From positions 1 to 20,650 of the forward strand of contig CAKUOX010000037.1 of the NCBI GenBank assembly GCA_934670175.1: 20,650 nt of DNA, read 5' to 3'. The translations under genes were made by a program, and so were the position numbers. The DNA is from an uncultured Clostridia bacterium (lineage in GTDB: Bacteria > Bacillota > Clostridia > Christensenellales > Aristaeellaceae). The notes below the pieces were generated by a model. That model was not told the origin of the DNA, made no database searches, and was given only the letters and a program-made list of their open reading frames with translations. The first letter of the stretch is position 1. Each line of letters begins with the position of its first letter. Below, one piece after another: positions 7,319 to 13,340 of the stretch.

Positions 7319-8230
7319 TCAGTCCATCATTTCGGCGATCTCAGCATCGCTTATGCCGGGCTGGAGCGCGCGGTTGATGCCGCCAGCGATCATTGTGGCG
7401 CAGTTTTTGACGATGGCGTCGATGTCGCGCGGCGTGACGATCAGGTTGCCCAGCCGCGTTTCGAACAGCTCGCGCTCCATATTGGAAAGCGCCGCCGCAT
7501 CTGCGTCATCTTTGTCGCCGGAAAGCAGGGCAAAGGCGTCCCGCGCCAGCGTGGCGGCATAGATCACGGTGGGCACGCCCACGGCGATGACCTCTACACC
7601 CAGCGTGTCCCGCGTCAGCGGCCTCCGGTGATTGCCCACGCCCGAACCGGGTTGGATGCCGGTGTTCGAGATCTGCACGGTGCAGCCGATGCGCGCCGAG
7701 TCGCGCGCAGCCAGCGAATCGATACAGAGCACGGCGCGCGGGTGTAGCTTCCGCGCGAGGCTTTCCACCATTTCTACCGTTTCAATGCCGGTCACGCCCA
7801 GCACGCCGGGCGCGATGGCGCAGACGCTGCGCAGGTCGCTGCGGCAATAGTTGCTGCTGAGCATGTGGCGGGTCACCAGCGTCTTGTCGATGGCGGCAGG
7901 CCCCAGCGAATCGGGTGTGACGCCGCGATTGCCCAGGCCGACCACCATGACCGGCGCGCCGTCCGAGGGCGCGATCAGGCGGGAGAGCTCCTCGCCCAGC
8001 AGGTTGGCGACTGCGATGCGCGCGTCGGGGTCGTGCTCCTGCAGCAGGCTGCATTCCATGGTCAGGTAGCTGCCGCAGGGCTTGCCCAGACCGCGCGCAG
8101 CTTCGTCGGTCGCGATGGTCACTTCCGTGAGCTGCACGCCGTTTTCTTCCCAGCGGCGCACATCCACGCCGGGCATGGCGGCGCTGCCGCCAATATTTTC
8201 CATAGCCAGGTCGGTGCGCAGATCTTGCAT
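7319..8230 (-). CDS. gpr: Germination protease Gpr (spore endopeptidase)
   Basis: This is the A25-family aspartic-type protease made in the forespore, which degrades small acid-soluble spore proteins (SASPs) when the spore germinates. Conserved segments are RTDLAMEN near the N-terminus (the propeptide region removed during autoprocessing), VVGLGNRGVTPDSLGP with VTRH, VLCIDSLAARDS with the second essential acidic residue, and GIQPGSGVGNHRR. I chose the ATG at 8228-8230 because GGGGTG lies just upstream; a longer frame to 8296 would add residues with no ribosome site. The propeptide is short compared with the Bacillus enzymes. Length is 303 residues. It is divergent from rpsT, a neighbourhood seen in many spore-formers. 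Its presence is the best evidence that this organism sporulates. Confidence 0.96.
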   Translation of the reverse strand: MQDLRTDLAMENIGGSAAMPGVDVRRWEENGVQLTEVTIATDEAARGLGKPCGSYLTMECSLLQEHDPDARIAVANLLGEELSRLIAPSDGAPVMVVGLGNRGVTPDSLGPAAIDKTLVTRHMLSSNYCRSDLRSVCAIAPGVLGVTGIETVEMVESLARKLHPRAVLCIDSLAARDSARIGCTVQISNTGIQPGSGVGNHRRPLTRDTLGVEVIAVGVPTVIYAATLARDAFALLSGDKDDADAAALSNMERELFETRLGNLIVTPRDIDAIVKNCATMIAGGINRALQPGISDAEIAEMMD

Positions 8231-8302
8231 TAAAATCACCCCATATCCAAGCATAATCCGGATTAGTTTACCCAAGTTTTCCATTAAAATGTGCATTGCC
8301 CC

Positions 8303-8331
8303 TTGCTTTTTTTGTCGGGCAGTGATATAAT
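8303..8331 (+). promoter_or_regulatory. Predicted rpsT promoter
   Basis: TTGCTT (8303-8308) and a perfect TATAAT (8326-8331) are separated by 17 bases, with an extended -10 TGA directly in front of TATAAT. The start point would be near 8338, giving a leader of about 27 bases before the TTG start of rpsT. Confidence 0.7.
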
Positions 8332-8364
8332 ACTAGTTGCAATTTGCGTAGGGAGGTGAACAAT

Positions 8365-8625
8365 TTGCCGAATATCAAGTCTGCCATCAAGCGCGTGAAG
8401 GTGACCGAGAAGAAGAACCTGCGCAACCGAATGATCAAGTCTGCGATGAAGACCCAGATCAAGAAGTTCGATTCCGCCGTATCCGCGAACGAGGCCGATG
8501 TCAAGCTGCTCAGCGCGACTCAGGGCGCGGTTGACAAGGCTGCCGCTAAGGGCGTTATTCATAAGAACGCTGCGAACCGCAAAAAGGCTCGCATGGCCAA
8601 GCGTCTGGCTAAGGCCGCTCAGTAA
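8365..8625 (+). CDS. rpsT: 30S ribosomal protein S20
   Basis: S20 is a small, very basic helical protein that binds 16S rRNA early in 30S assembly. The N-terminus PNIKSAIKRVKVTEKKNLRNRM and the C-terminal block KGVIHKNAANRKKARMAKRL are characteristic, and the length (86 residues) is normal. The start is the TTG at 8365, because GGGAGGTG at 8351-8358 sits 6 bases upstream and all S20 proteins start at this residue; a further TTG at 8344 would place the ribosome site inside the coding region. In many bacteria the rpsT message starts at UUG as part of S20 autoregulation, so the weak start may be regulatory here too. It is monocistronic, with its own promoter and terminator. Confidence 0.97.
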   Translation: MPNIKSAIKRVKVTEKKNLRNRMIKSAMKTQIKKFDSAVSANEADVKLLSATQGAVDKAAAKGVIHKNAANRKKARMAKRLAKAAQ

Positions 8626-8640
8626 AGGTCACACAATGCA

Positions 8641-8682
8641 AACAGAGGGAACGCGGGTATTTGTCTGCGTTCCCCTTTGTTT
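8641..8682 (+). terminator. Rho-independent terminator of rpsT
   Basis: GGGAACGC (8647-8654) pairs with GCGTTCCC (8667-8674), extended inside by one G-C and one G-T pair, and is followed by CTTTGTTT. It lies 21 bases after the rpsT stop. Confidence 0.8.
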
Positions 8683-8691
8683 AAGTATAAG

Positions 8692-8872
8692 GATCAGCGG
8701 AGCCTGAGCGCAGCCGCCGCATTGTCTGCGGCGAAGGCTCCGGCGCGCAAGGAAACCTGTCGACAATGCTCATAGTGCATAAATGAATGAGCCGCGAGGG
8801 CCGATGGGTACAAATGGGTGCGCGTCGATGGTTCTTATTGCAGGATTTATGAGGCTCCGCAGATCGCTGATC
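8692..8872 (+). ncRNA. Candidate structured RNA upstream of rarA, possibly 6S RNA
   Basis: This 181-base non-coding stretch lies between the rpsT terminator and rarA. GATCAGCG (8692-8699) pairs perfectly with CGCTGATC (8865-8872), and GAGCCT (8700-8705) continues the helix with AGGCTC (8852-8857), leaving a 7-base bulge. Inside are a stable hairpin CGCCGCA/TGCGGCG (8715-8733), GCTCAT/ATGAGC (8768-8792) and TCGAC/GTCGA (8760-8828). A closing helix around a large internal bubble and a length near 180 bases fit the 6S RNA layout. As far as I recall, 6S genes of Firmicutes are often near rarA. A -10-like TATAAG lies at 8686-8691, but the -35 is poor and no terminator follows, so it could also be the 5' leader of rarA. 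I do not recognise a diagnostic 6S sequence block. Confidence 0.42.
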
Positions 8873-8904
8873 AGAGTAATGGATTCAAGGAGGCGTGCAA
8901 CGGT

Positions 8905-10230
8905 ATGGACGATCTGTTTTCCGCCGCAGGGCGCGCGCTTGCGCCGCTGGCCGACCGCATGCGTCCCAGAACGCTGGATGATTTTATTGGACAGACGCAT
9001 ATTGTGGGCCGCGGCAAGCTGCTGCGCCGCGCCATCGAGGCAGACCGGCTCACCAGCTCCATTTTCTGGGGGCCGCCCGGCTGCGGCAAGACGACGCTGG
9101 CGACGATCATTGCAGAGAGCACGAGCGCTGCTTTCGTGAAGCTGAACGCCGTTACCAGCGGCGTATCAGACGTGCGAGACGTGCTGCGCGGCGCGCAGGA
9201 GCGCCTTAGTCTTTACGGCCAGAGCACCTATTTACTGCTGGACGAGTGCCACCGCTGGAGCAAGGCCCAGTCCGATTCCATTCTGCCGGCGATCGAGCAG
9301 GGGCTGATCCGCTTTATTGGGTCGACCACTGAAAATCCGATGATCGCCATGACGCCCGCTATCGTGAGCCGCTGCAGGCTGTTCCACTTCGAGCCGCTGA
9401 GCGTCGAGGAGGTCAAGTGCGCGGTGCTCAACGCCATCGCCGACCCGATCAACGGTTACGGCGATCAGGAGGTTCAGATTGACGACGATGCGCTGGAGCA
9501 TATCGCGCGCGTTGCCAACGGCGATGTGCGCAGCGCGCTCAACGCGCTGGAGCTGGCGGTGCTCACCACGCCGATGGAGGCCGACGGGGCGATCCACGTT
9601 ACGCTGGCCGTGGCGGAGGAATCCATACAGACGCATGTGCTGCAAATGGACGAATCCCTGTTTTACGACATGCTTTCGGCGTTTTGCAAGTCGCTGCGCG
9701 GTTCGGACAGCGACGCGGCGCTGGCGTGGTTCGCACGCATGAGCCGTGCGGGCGTGGATCCGCGCGTCATCGTGCGCCGAATCATCGCGCACGCGAGCGA
9801 GGATGTGGGCATGGCGAACCCGATGGCCATGCTTCAGGCGTCGGCGGCCATGAACGCGCTGGAGCATATCGGCATGCCAGAGGCGAGACTCCCCATCGCA
9901 CAGGCGATCATCGCCGTGTGCGAGAGCCCGAAATCCAATTCAGTGGTCATGGCGATCGATCGTGCTATGGCGGACGCCGAAAAGGGCAGCTATCAGAGCG
10001 TTCCCGTGCACCTGCGCGATACGCACTATAAGGGTGCGGGTGAAATCGGCGCGGGCGAGGGCTATAAGTATGCCCACGATTACCCGGGGCACTTCGTGCG
10101 CCAGCAATATGCGCCGCTGGAGGCCGGAGGTATGCCCTATTATACGCCCAGCGAGGAGGGCTTTGAGCTTGAGATCCGCAGGCTTCGGGAGGAGCGCGGC
10201 TTTACAGATGCGCCCGATCCCTCGAAGTGA
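8905..10230 (+). CDS. rarA: Replication-associated recombination protein A (RarA/MgsA), AAA+ ATPase
   Basis: This is a 441-residue AAA+ ATPase acting at stalled replication forks, related to clamp-loader subunits and eukaryotic WRNIP1/Mgs1. Seen are the N-terminal block LADRMRPRTLDDFIGQTHIVG, Walker A GPPGCGKT (about residues 56-63), Walker B LLLDECHRWSK, sensor 1 GSTTENP and the sensor 2 region NGDVRSALNALE. The C-terminal tetramerisation domain carries RGSDSDAALAWFARM and the family-typical end GYKYAHDYPGHFVRQQYAP. The Walker B tail reads DECHRWSK where DEIHRFNK is more usual. I prefer the ATG at 8905 because family members begin about here and GGAGG (8889-8893) is upstream, though at a long spacing of 11. 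A terminator-like hairpin follows at 10250-10298. Confidence 0.97.
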   Translation: MDDLFSAAGRALAPLADRMRPRTLDDFIGQTHIVGRGKLLRRAIEADRLTSSIFWGPPGCGKTTLATIIAESTSAAFVKLNAVTSGVSDVRDVLRGAQERLSLYGQSTYLLLDECHRWSKAQSDSILPAIEQGLIRFIGSTTENPMIAMTPAIVSRCRLFHFEPLSVEEVKCAVLNAIADPINGYGDQEVQIDDDALEHIARVANGDVRSALNALELAVLTTPMEADGAIHVTLAVAEESIQTHVLQMDESLFYDMLSAFCKSLRGSDSDAALAWFARMSRAGVDPRVIVRRIIAHASEDVGMANPMAMLQASAAMNALEHIGMPEARLPIAQAIIAVCESPKSNSVVMAIDRAMADAEKGSYQSVPVHLRDTHYKGAGEIGAGEGYKYAHDYPGHFVRQQYAPLEAGGMPYYTPSEEGFELEIRRLREERGFTDAPDPSK

Positions 10231-10249
10231 GCGTCATGAATCGTCAAAA

Positions 10250-10298
10250 AAATCGCCTGCCGAATTAACTCAAATGGGTAGATTATGGCAGGCGATTT
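10250..10298 (+). terminator. Terminator-like hairpin after rarA
   Basis: AAATCGCCTGCC (10250-10261) pairs perfectly with GGCAGGCGATTT (10287-10298): a 12-bp stem with a 25-base loop, followed by CCTT. It starts 19 bases after the rarA stop and the preceding A-run would make it work on the opposite strand as well. Confidence 0.7.
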
Positions 10299-10364
10299 CC
10301 TTATAATGATGATTGTTTGGTTAGGAATCTGGTTATAATCAGGAATATGGAGTGGTATATCGGC

Positions 10365-12077
10365 ATGGCAGGAACGGCAGCAGGCAGGCGCAGCGGCGCC
10401 TCGAACGGCAAAAAAGCGACCACGGCGCGCGCCGGGTCGCGCTCTGCTGTGCCTGCGCGCGGAACCCAAAGCGCCGCGAAAGCGTCTAAGCAGGGTATGA
10501 GCAAAGGAAAAAATTCGGCGAAGAAAAAAGTCGTCGTTCAGGAAAACCCGCTGGCGCGCCGCAACTCGGCCGTATACAACCATAGTATGGATATGCCGCG
10601 AATGGACGCGCCGCGCCGCCGCGCGCCGCAGCCTGAGCCGCGCCGTGCCGCGCGGGACTGGGAGTATGAACGCGGTTATCGCCCCGCGCCGCGCAGGCGC
10701 AGAAGGCGCCGGAGCACATTCTCGTTTATGTCGCTGCTGTTGGCGTTGATGATCTGCGGCCTGGTCGGTCTGGGCGTATGGCGCACGAAGGAATATCGGG
10801 CGTTTGCGGAAATGAAGCAGGTGGTATCGCGGCAGACGTTCTATCCGGGCACAAAGGTGGAGGGCCTGGATGTGTCGCAGATGACGCTGGAACAGGCGCT
10901 CGAATACTGGAACAGTCAGGTCGAGCCGAAATACCGCGACCGCGCGGCGGTGCTCAACGACGGCACGCGCGTGACTGCGGCGGAGCTGGGCTATCAGAGC
11001 GATTATGCACAGACGCTGTCGAGCGCATGGAACGCCGGGCGCAGCGGTTCGCTGGAGGAGCGCTACATCCGAATGACGCAGGGTGTGGGTCAGGCCGCCG
11101 ATTATGCGGTCAACCGCAGCTTTTGCGATACGGCGCTGGCGGAGGCGTTTGCCGCGTCCGTCGCGCAGCAGGTGGATCGCGAGGCGCAGGACGCCAGACT
11201 GGTGTCCTTTAATACGCAGACCTATAATTTCGAATTCGAGCCGGAGGTTCAGGGCAGGCGGCTGGATCAGGCGCAGCTGGCGGCGGACATCGAAACGGTG
11301 CTGGCCGCCGGCGGCGGCGAGGTGCAGATGCAGATAGCGGTGCTCCAGCCGGAGATCACGCAGGAAAACGTGGCGGCAAATTACGGCATGATCAGCTACG
11401 CCGTGACGGACGCTTCCTCCTCGAACAGCAACCGTCTGGAGAACATTCGGCTGGCGCTTTCGTTCATCGACGGCATTTCGCTGGAGCCGGGCGAGAGCTT
11501 CTCGTTCAATCAGACCGTGGGCGAGCGCACGACGGCGCGCGGCTTCAAGACGGCGAAGGCATATTCGCAGAGCAAGGTCGTAGATGAGGTGGGCGGCGGC
11601 ATCTGCCAGGTATCCACCACGCTGTTCAATGCCGTGGTCAAGGCAGATATGCAGATTGACGAGCGCCACCCGCATTCGCTGACGGTGAGCTATGTGGATC
11701 TGGGCAAGGACGCGGCTGTGGACTGGGGCAATAAGGATCTGCGCTTTACCAATACGTCCAGCGACCGTATCTACATTGGCTGCTACCTGACGGATGATAA
11801 GCGCGTGCGCATCGGCATATTCGGCAGGCTCATCCCCGATGGCGTTACCATTGCGCTTGAGGGTGAAAAGACGGACACCATCGATTACTCTACCGAATAT
11901 CAGGTCAGCTTCTCGCTGGCTTCGGGCGAGCAGCGCGTGGCGCAGAAGGGCAAGAAGGGCTATCGCGCCGTGACCTATAAGGTCTGGTATGACGCGAACG
12001 GCAATGAGCTGGGGCGCATTGAGCTTTGTAAGAGCAAGTATTCGCCGACAACGGAGATTATTGAATACGGCGCATAA
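10365..12077 (+). CDS. VanW family protein with basic cytoplasmic tail and G5-like C-terminus
   Basis: This is a 570-residue membrane-anchored envelope protein. The first ~115 residues are Arg/Lys/Ala-rich, proline-containing and probably disordered. One transmembrane helix follows (about 118-140, FMSLLLALMICGLVGLGVW), preceded by a run of arginines that fixes the N-terminus inside. The outer part has a PG_binding_4-like region (VEGLDVSQMTLEQALEYW), the VanW domain (about 345-490, with LEPGESFSFNQTVGERT, GGGICQVSTTLFNAV and ERHPHSLTVSYV) and an end resembling a G5 domain (YRAVTYKVWYDANGNELGR). VanW proteins occur with peptidoglycan remodelling, but their reaction is unproven. The start is uncertain: ATG 10365 has GGAG 12 bases upstream; ATG 10347 and TTG 10317 are alternatives. 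A weak TATAAT at 10334-10339 lies in front. It stands alone between two promoters. Confidence 0.92.
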   Translation: MAGTAAGRRSGASNGKKATTARAGSRSAVPARGTQSAAKASKQGMSKGKNSAKKKVVVQENPLARRNSAVYNHSMDMPRMDAPRRRAPQPEPRRAARDWEYERGYRPAPRRRRRRRSTFSFMSLLLALMICGLVGLGVWRTKEYRAFAEMKQVVSRQTFYPGTKVEGLDVSQMTLEQALEYWNSQVEPKYRDRAAVLNDGTRVTAAELGYQSDYAQTLSSAWNAGRSGSLEERYIRMTQGVGQAADYAVNRSFCDTALAEAFAASVAQQVDREAQDARLVSFNTQTYNFEFEPEVQGRRLDQAQLAADIETVLAAGGGEVQMQIAVLQPEITQENVAANYGMISYAVTDASSSNSNRLENIRLALSFIDGISLEPGESFSFNQTVGERTTARGFKTAKAYSQSKVVDEVGGGICQVSTTLFNAVVKADMQIDERHPHSLTVSYVDLGKDAAVDWGNKDLRFTNTSSDRIYIGCYLTDDKRVRIGIFGRLIPDGVTIALEGEKTDTIDYSTEYQVSFSLASGEQRVAQKGKKGYRAVTYKVWYDANGNELGRIELCKSKYSPTTEIIEYGA

Positions 12078-12081
12078 GCGT

Positions 12082-12109
12082 TTGACTTTGAACTATAATA
12101 TGCTATAAT
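12082..12109 (+). promoter_or_regulatory. Strong predicted promoter for the 73-residue membrane protein
   Basis: TTGACT (12082-12087), a 16-base spacer and TATAAT (12104-12109) with an extended TGC directly in front. A second TATAAT occurs at 12094-12099. The box starts only 5 bases after the VanW stop. The leader before the GTG at 12178 would be about 60 bases. Confidence 0.75.
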
Positions 12110-12177
12110 AATGAATGAAAACGGTCGGAAAGCTCCGATGGACTTTTCAGATTATTACAAAAGGAGGGCGAGACGCT

Positions 12178-12399
12178 GTGCCCAGGCTGTACACGCGCGA
12201 GGAGGTGCGCCGGCGCAAGGTGAAATACCAGATATTTGCCGGCATGTTCGATTTCCTGTTTATCGTGGCGGGGATCGTCGTCATCATTGCGTGCATTATT
12301 TTGCTTTCGTCGCTGATCGGCTGGCTGCGCAGCGATGTGCCCGTCACGTTTAAAACGCTGTGGGAAACGGTAATGAAGGCGATTATCGTGCCCGAATAA
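12178..12399 (+). CDS. Small membrane protein of unknown function
   Basis: I do not recognise this 73-residue protein. It has a basic N-terminus (RLYTREEVRRRKVKYQ) followed by a long hydrophobic stretch (about residues 20-50, FDFLFIVAGIVVIIACIILLSSLIGWL), best read as one long or two short membrane helices with the N-terminus inside, and a short amphipathic end. AAGGAGGG at 12161-12168 sits 9 bases before the GTG at 12178, which decides the start; a longer frame from the ATG at 12115 places that ribosome site inside the gene. It has its own strong promoter and is followed by a hairpin and the long repeat element. High expression is predicted from promoter and ribosome site only. Confidence 0.75.
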   Translation: MPRLYTREEVRRRKVKYQIFAGMFDFLFIVAGIVVIIACIILLSSLIGWLRSDVPVTFKTLWETVMKAIIVPE

Positions 12400-12417
12400 G
12401 AACATATCTAATGGCTA

Positions 12418-12443
12418 ATATATCAGGCAAAAGCCGGATATAT
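12418..12443 (+). repeat. Left 26-base palindromic hairpin flanking the long repeat element
   Basis: ATATATC-A-GGC (12418-12428), loop AAAA, GCC-G-GATATAT (12433-12443): an 11-position stem with a single A/G mismatch. It differs at three positions from the hairpin at 12699-12724, two of which are a compensatory T-A to G-C change. It lies 18 bases after the small membrane protein stop and may serve as its terminator. Confidence 0.7.
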
Positions 12444-12695
12444 GTCTGTCGAAGAACCCGGGAGAGCTCGAGAGGGCCGAAGCCCTCTCGAACCTCCAAT
12501 CGTGCCCAGCGGCGTGTACGGTGGGCGCGGGGCGATTTTTGCGGCGGAAAATCTCATTTTCCAGAGCAAAAATCGTTTCTTTGCAGTTTTTGCGCCCGAA
12601 AATCCGAAGGATTTTAGCAAAAACTGGAGAGGGTGGTAGTGGCGGGGGAGCTGGCTTCCCCGTCCACATGCTTGTCAAAATTCTTTTTTGACAAG
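12443..12695 (+). repeat. Interspersed hairpin-rich element, copy 2 (long form)
   Basis: This makes up most of the 371-base gene-free stretch 12400-12770. It begins TGTCTGTCGAAGAAC and ends in a palindrome CTTGTCAAAA-TTCTT-TTTTGACAAG (12671-12695). The two ends are imperfect inverted repeats of each other (TGTCGAAGAA against TTCTTTTTTGACA). In between are five hairpins: TCGAGAGGGC-CGAA-GCCCTCTCGA (12468-12491), GATTTTTGC...GCAAAAATC with inner GGAAAAT/ATTTTCC (12534-12574), CAGTTTTTGC...GCAAAAACTG with inner AAAATCC/GGATTTT (12584-12626), GGGGGAG-CTGG-CTTCCCC (12644-12661) and the terminal one. No ORF of credible coding character is inside. Size, terminal repeats and lack of genes fit a MITE-like or structured 3'UTR element. 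Confidence 0.8.
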
Positions 12696-12698
12696 CCA

Positions 12699-12724
12699 AT
12701 AGATCCGGCAAAAGCCGGATCTAT
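12699..12724 (+). repeat. Right 26-base palindromic hairpin flanking the long repeat element
   Basis: ATAGATCCGGC (12699-12709), loop AAAA, GCCGGATCTAT (12714-12724): a perfect 11-bp stem. It is a near copy (23 of 26 bases) of the hairpin at 12418-12443 and lies 3 bases past the end of the element, 46 bases before the UDG start. Confidence 0.75.
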
Positions 12725-12770
12725 GTTTGCACTAAGAACAAAAAAGACAAAAGGGAATGGAGATGGCGAT

Positions 12771-13337
12771 ATGCGGACAAGCTGGAACCAGCTTCATACG
12801 GAGATCGGCGCGTGCGAAAAATGCCGCCTGTGCCAGACGCGCACGAACGTGGTGCCGGGCGAGGGCGATCCAAATGCGGATCTGATGTTTATCGGCGAGG
12901 GTCCCGGGCGAGACGAGGATCTGCAGGGGCGGCCGTTTGTCGGGCGCTCGGGCGAGCTGCTCACGCGCATGATCCGCGCCATCGGCCTGGAGCGCGAGCA
13001 GGTGTACATCTGCAACGTGGTGAAATGCCGTCCGCCGCAAAATCGCAATCCCGAGCCTGATGAAGCGGCGGCGTGCATAAACTATCTGCGCGCGCAGGTT
13101 GCGCTGGTGCGCCCGAGGGTGATCGTGCTGCTGGGCAAGGTGGCCTGCCGCTATACCCTGGGTGAGGAGCTGTCGGTGATGCGCGTGCACGGCCAGTGGT
13201 ACGAGCGCAAGGGCGTGTACTTCATGCCGACGTTCCACCCGTCGTTCCTGCTGCGCGATCCGGGCATGAAGCGCGCCGCGTGGGACGATTTCCAGAAGAT
13301 ACGGGATAAGCTCAACGAGATCAAGGCAGGGGAGTAA
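12771..13337 (+). CDS. Family 4 uracil-DNA glycosylase (Fe-S type)
   Basis: This 188-residue DNA-repair enzyme removes uracil that arises by cytosine deamination or dUMP incorporation. The four cluster cysteines are at C15, C18, C86 and C102, the CX2C-X67-C-X15-C spacing of family 4 enzymes. Motif A reads GEGPGRDED (from residue 42) and motif B HPSFLL (H156). The start is the ATG at 12771 with GGAG at 12759-12762; upstream extension would run back into the repeat element. It is 3 bp from a second glycosylase-like gene, so the two are surely co-transcribed. No good promoter is visible in front; a TTGACA at 12688-12693, at the element's edge, has no matching -10. Confidence 0.95.
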   Translation: MRTSWNQLHTEIGACEKCRLCQTRTNVVPGEGDPNADLMFIGEGPGRDEDLQGRPFVGRSGELLTRMIRAIGLEREQVYICNVVKCRPPQNRNPEPDEAAACINYLRAQVALVRPRVIVLLGKVACRYTLGEELSVMRVHGQWYERKGVYFMPTFHPSFLLRDPGMKRAAWDDFQKIRDKLNEIKAGE

Positions 13338-13340
13338 TTC

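Noticed and set aside
8264..8295. A sporulation sigma (SigG-like) promoter for gpr: TAAACTA (8264-8270) with TGCACA (8290-8295) on the minus strand
   Set aside because: Forespore expression is expected for gpr, but the spacer is 19 bases and the -35 matches only partly; too weak to call.
8692..8872. SRP RNA, T-box leader, RNase P or tmRNA as the identity of the structured region
   Set aside because: No GGAAGCAGCC-type SRP loop, no T-box GGNACCGCG block, no RNase P core motifs, and the length does not fit tmRNA or RNase P.
10313..10339. TTGTTT and TATAAT as a promoter for the VanW gene
   Set aside because: The spacer is only 15 bases and the ATG at 10347 would be nearly leaderless; mentioned under the gene but not listed as a site.
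10140..11675. A 511-codon open frame on the minus strand opposite the VanW gene and the end of rarA
   Set aside because: It runs across the 3' end of rarA, a terminator and a promoter, is extremely Arg/His/Ala-rich and has no motif. The plus-strand VanW motifs are unmistakable; this is a by-product of high GC content.
12443..12695. The repeat element as a CRISPR array or an insertion sequence
   Set aside because: There are no regularly spaced repeats, no cas genes and no transposase frame; the copies are single and dispersed.
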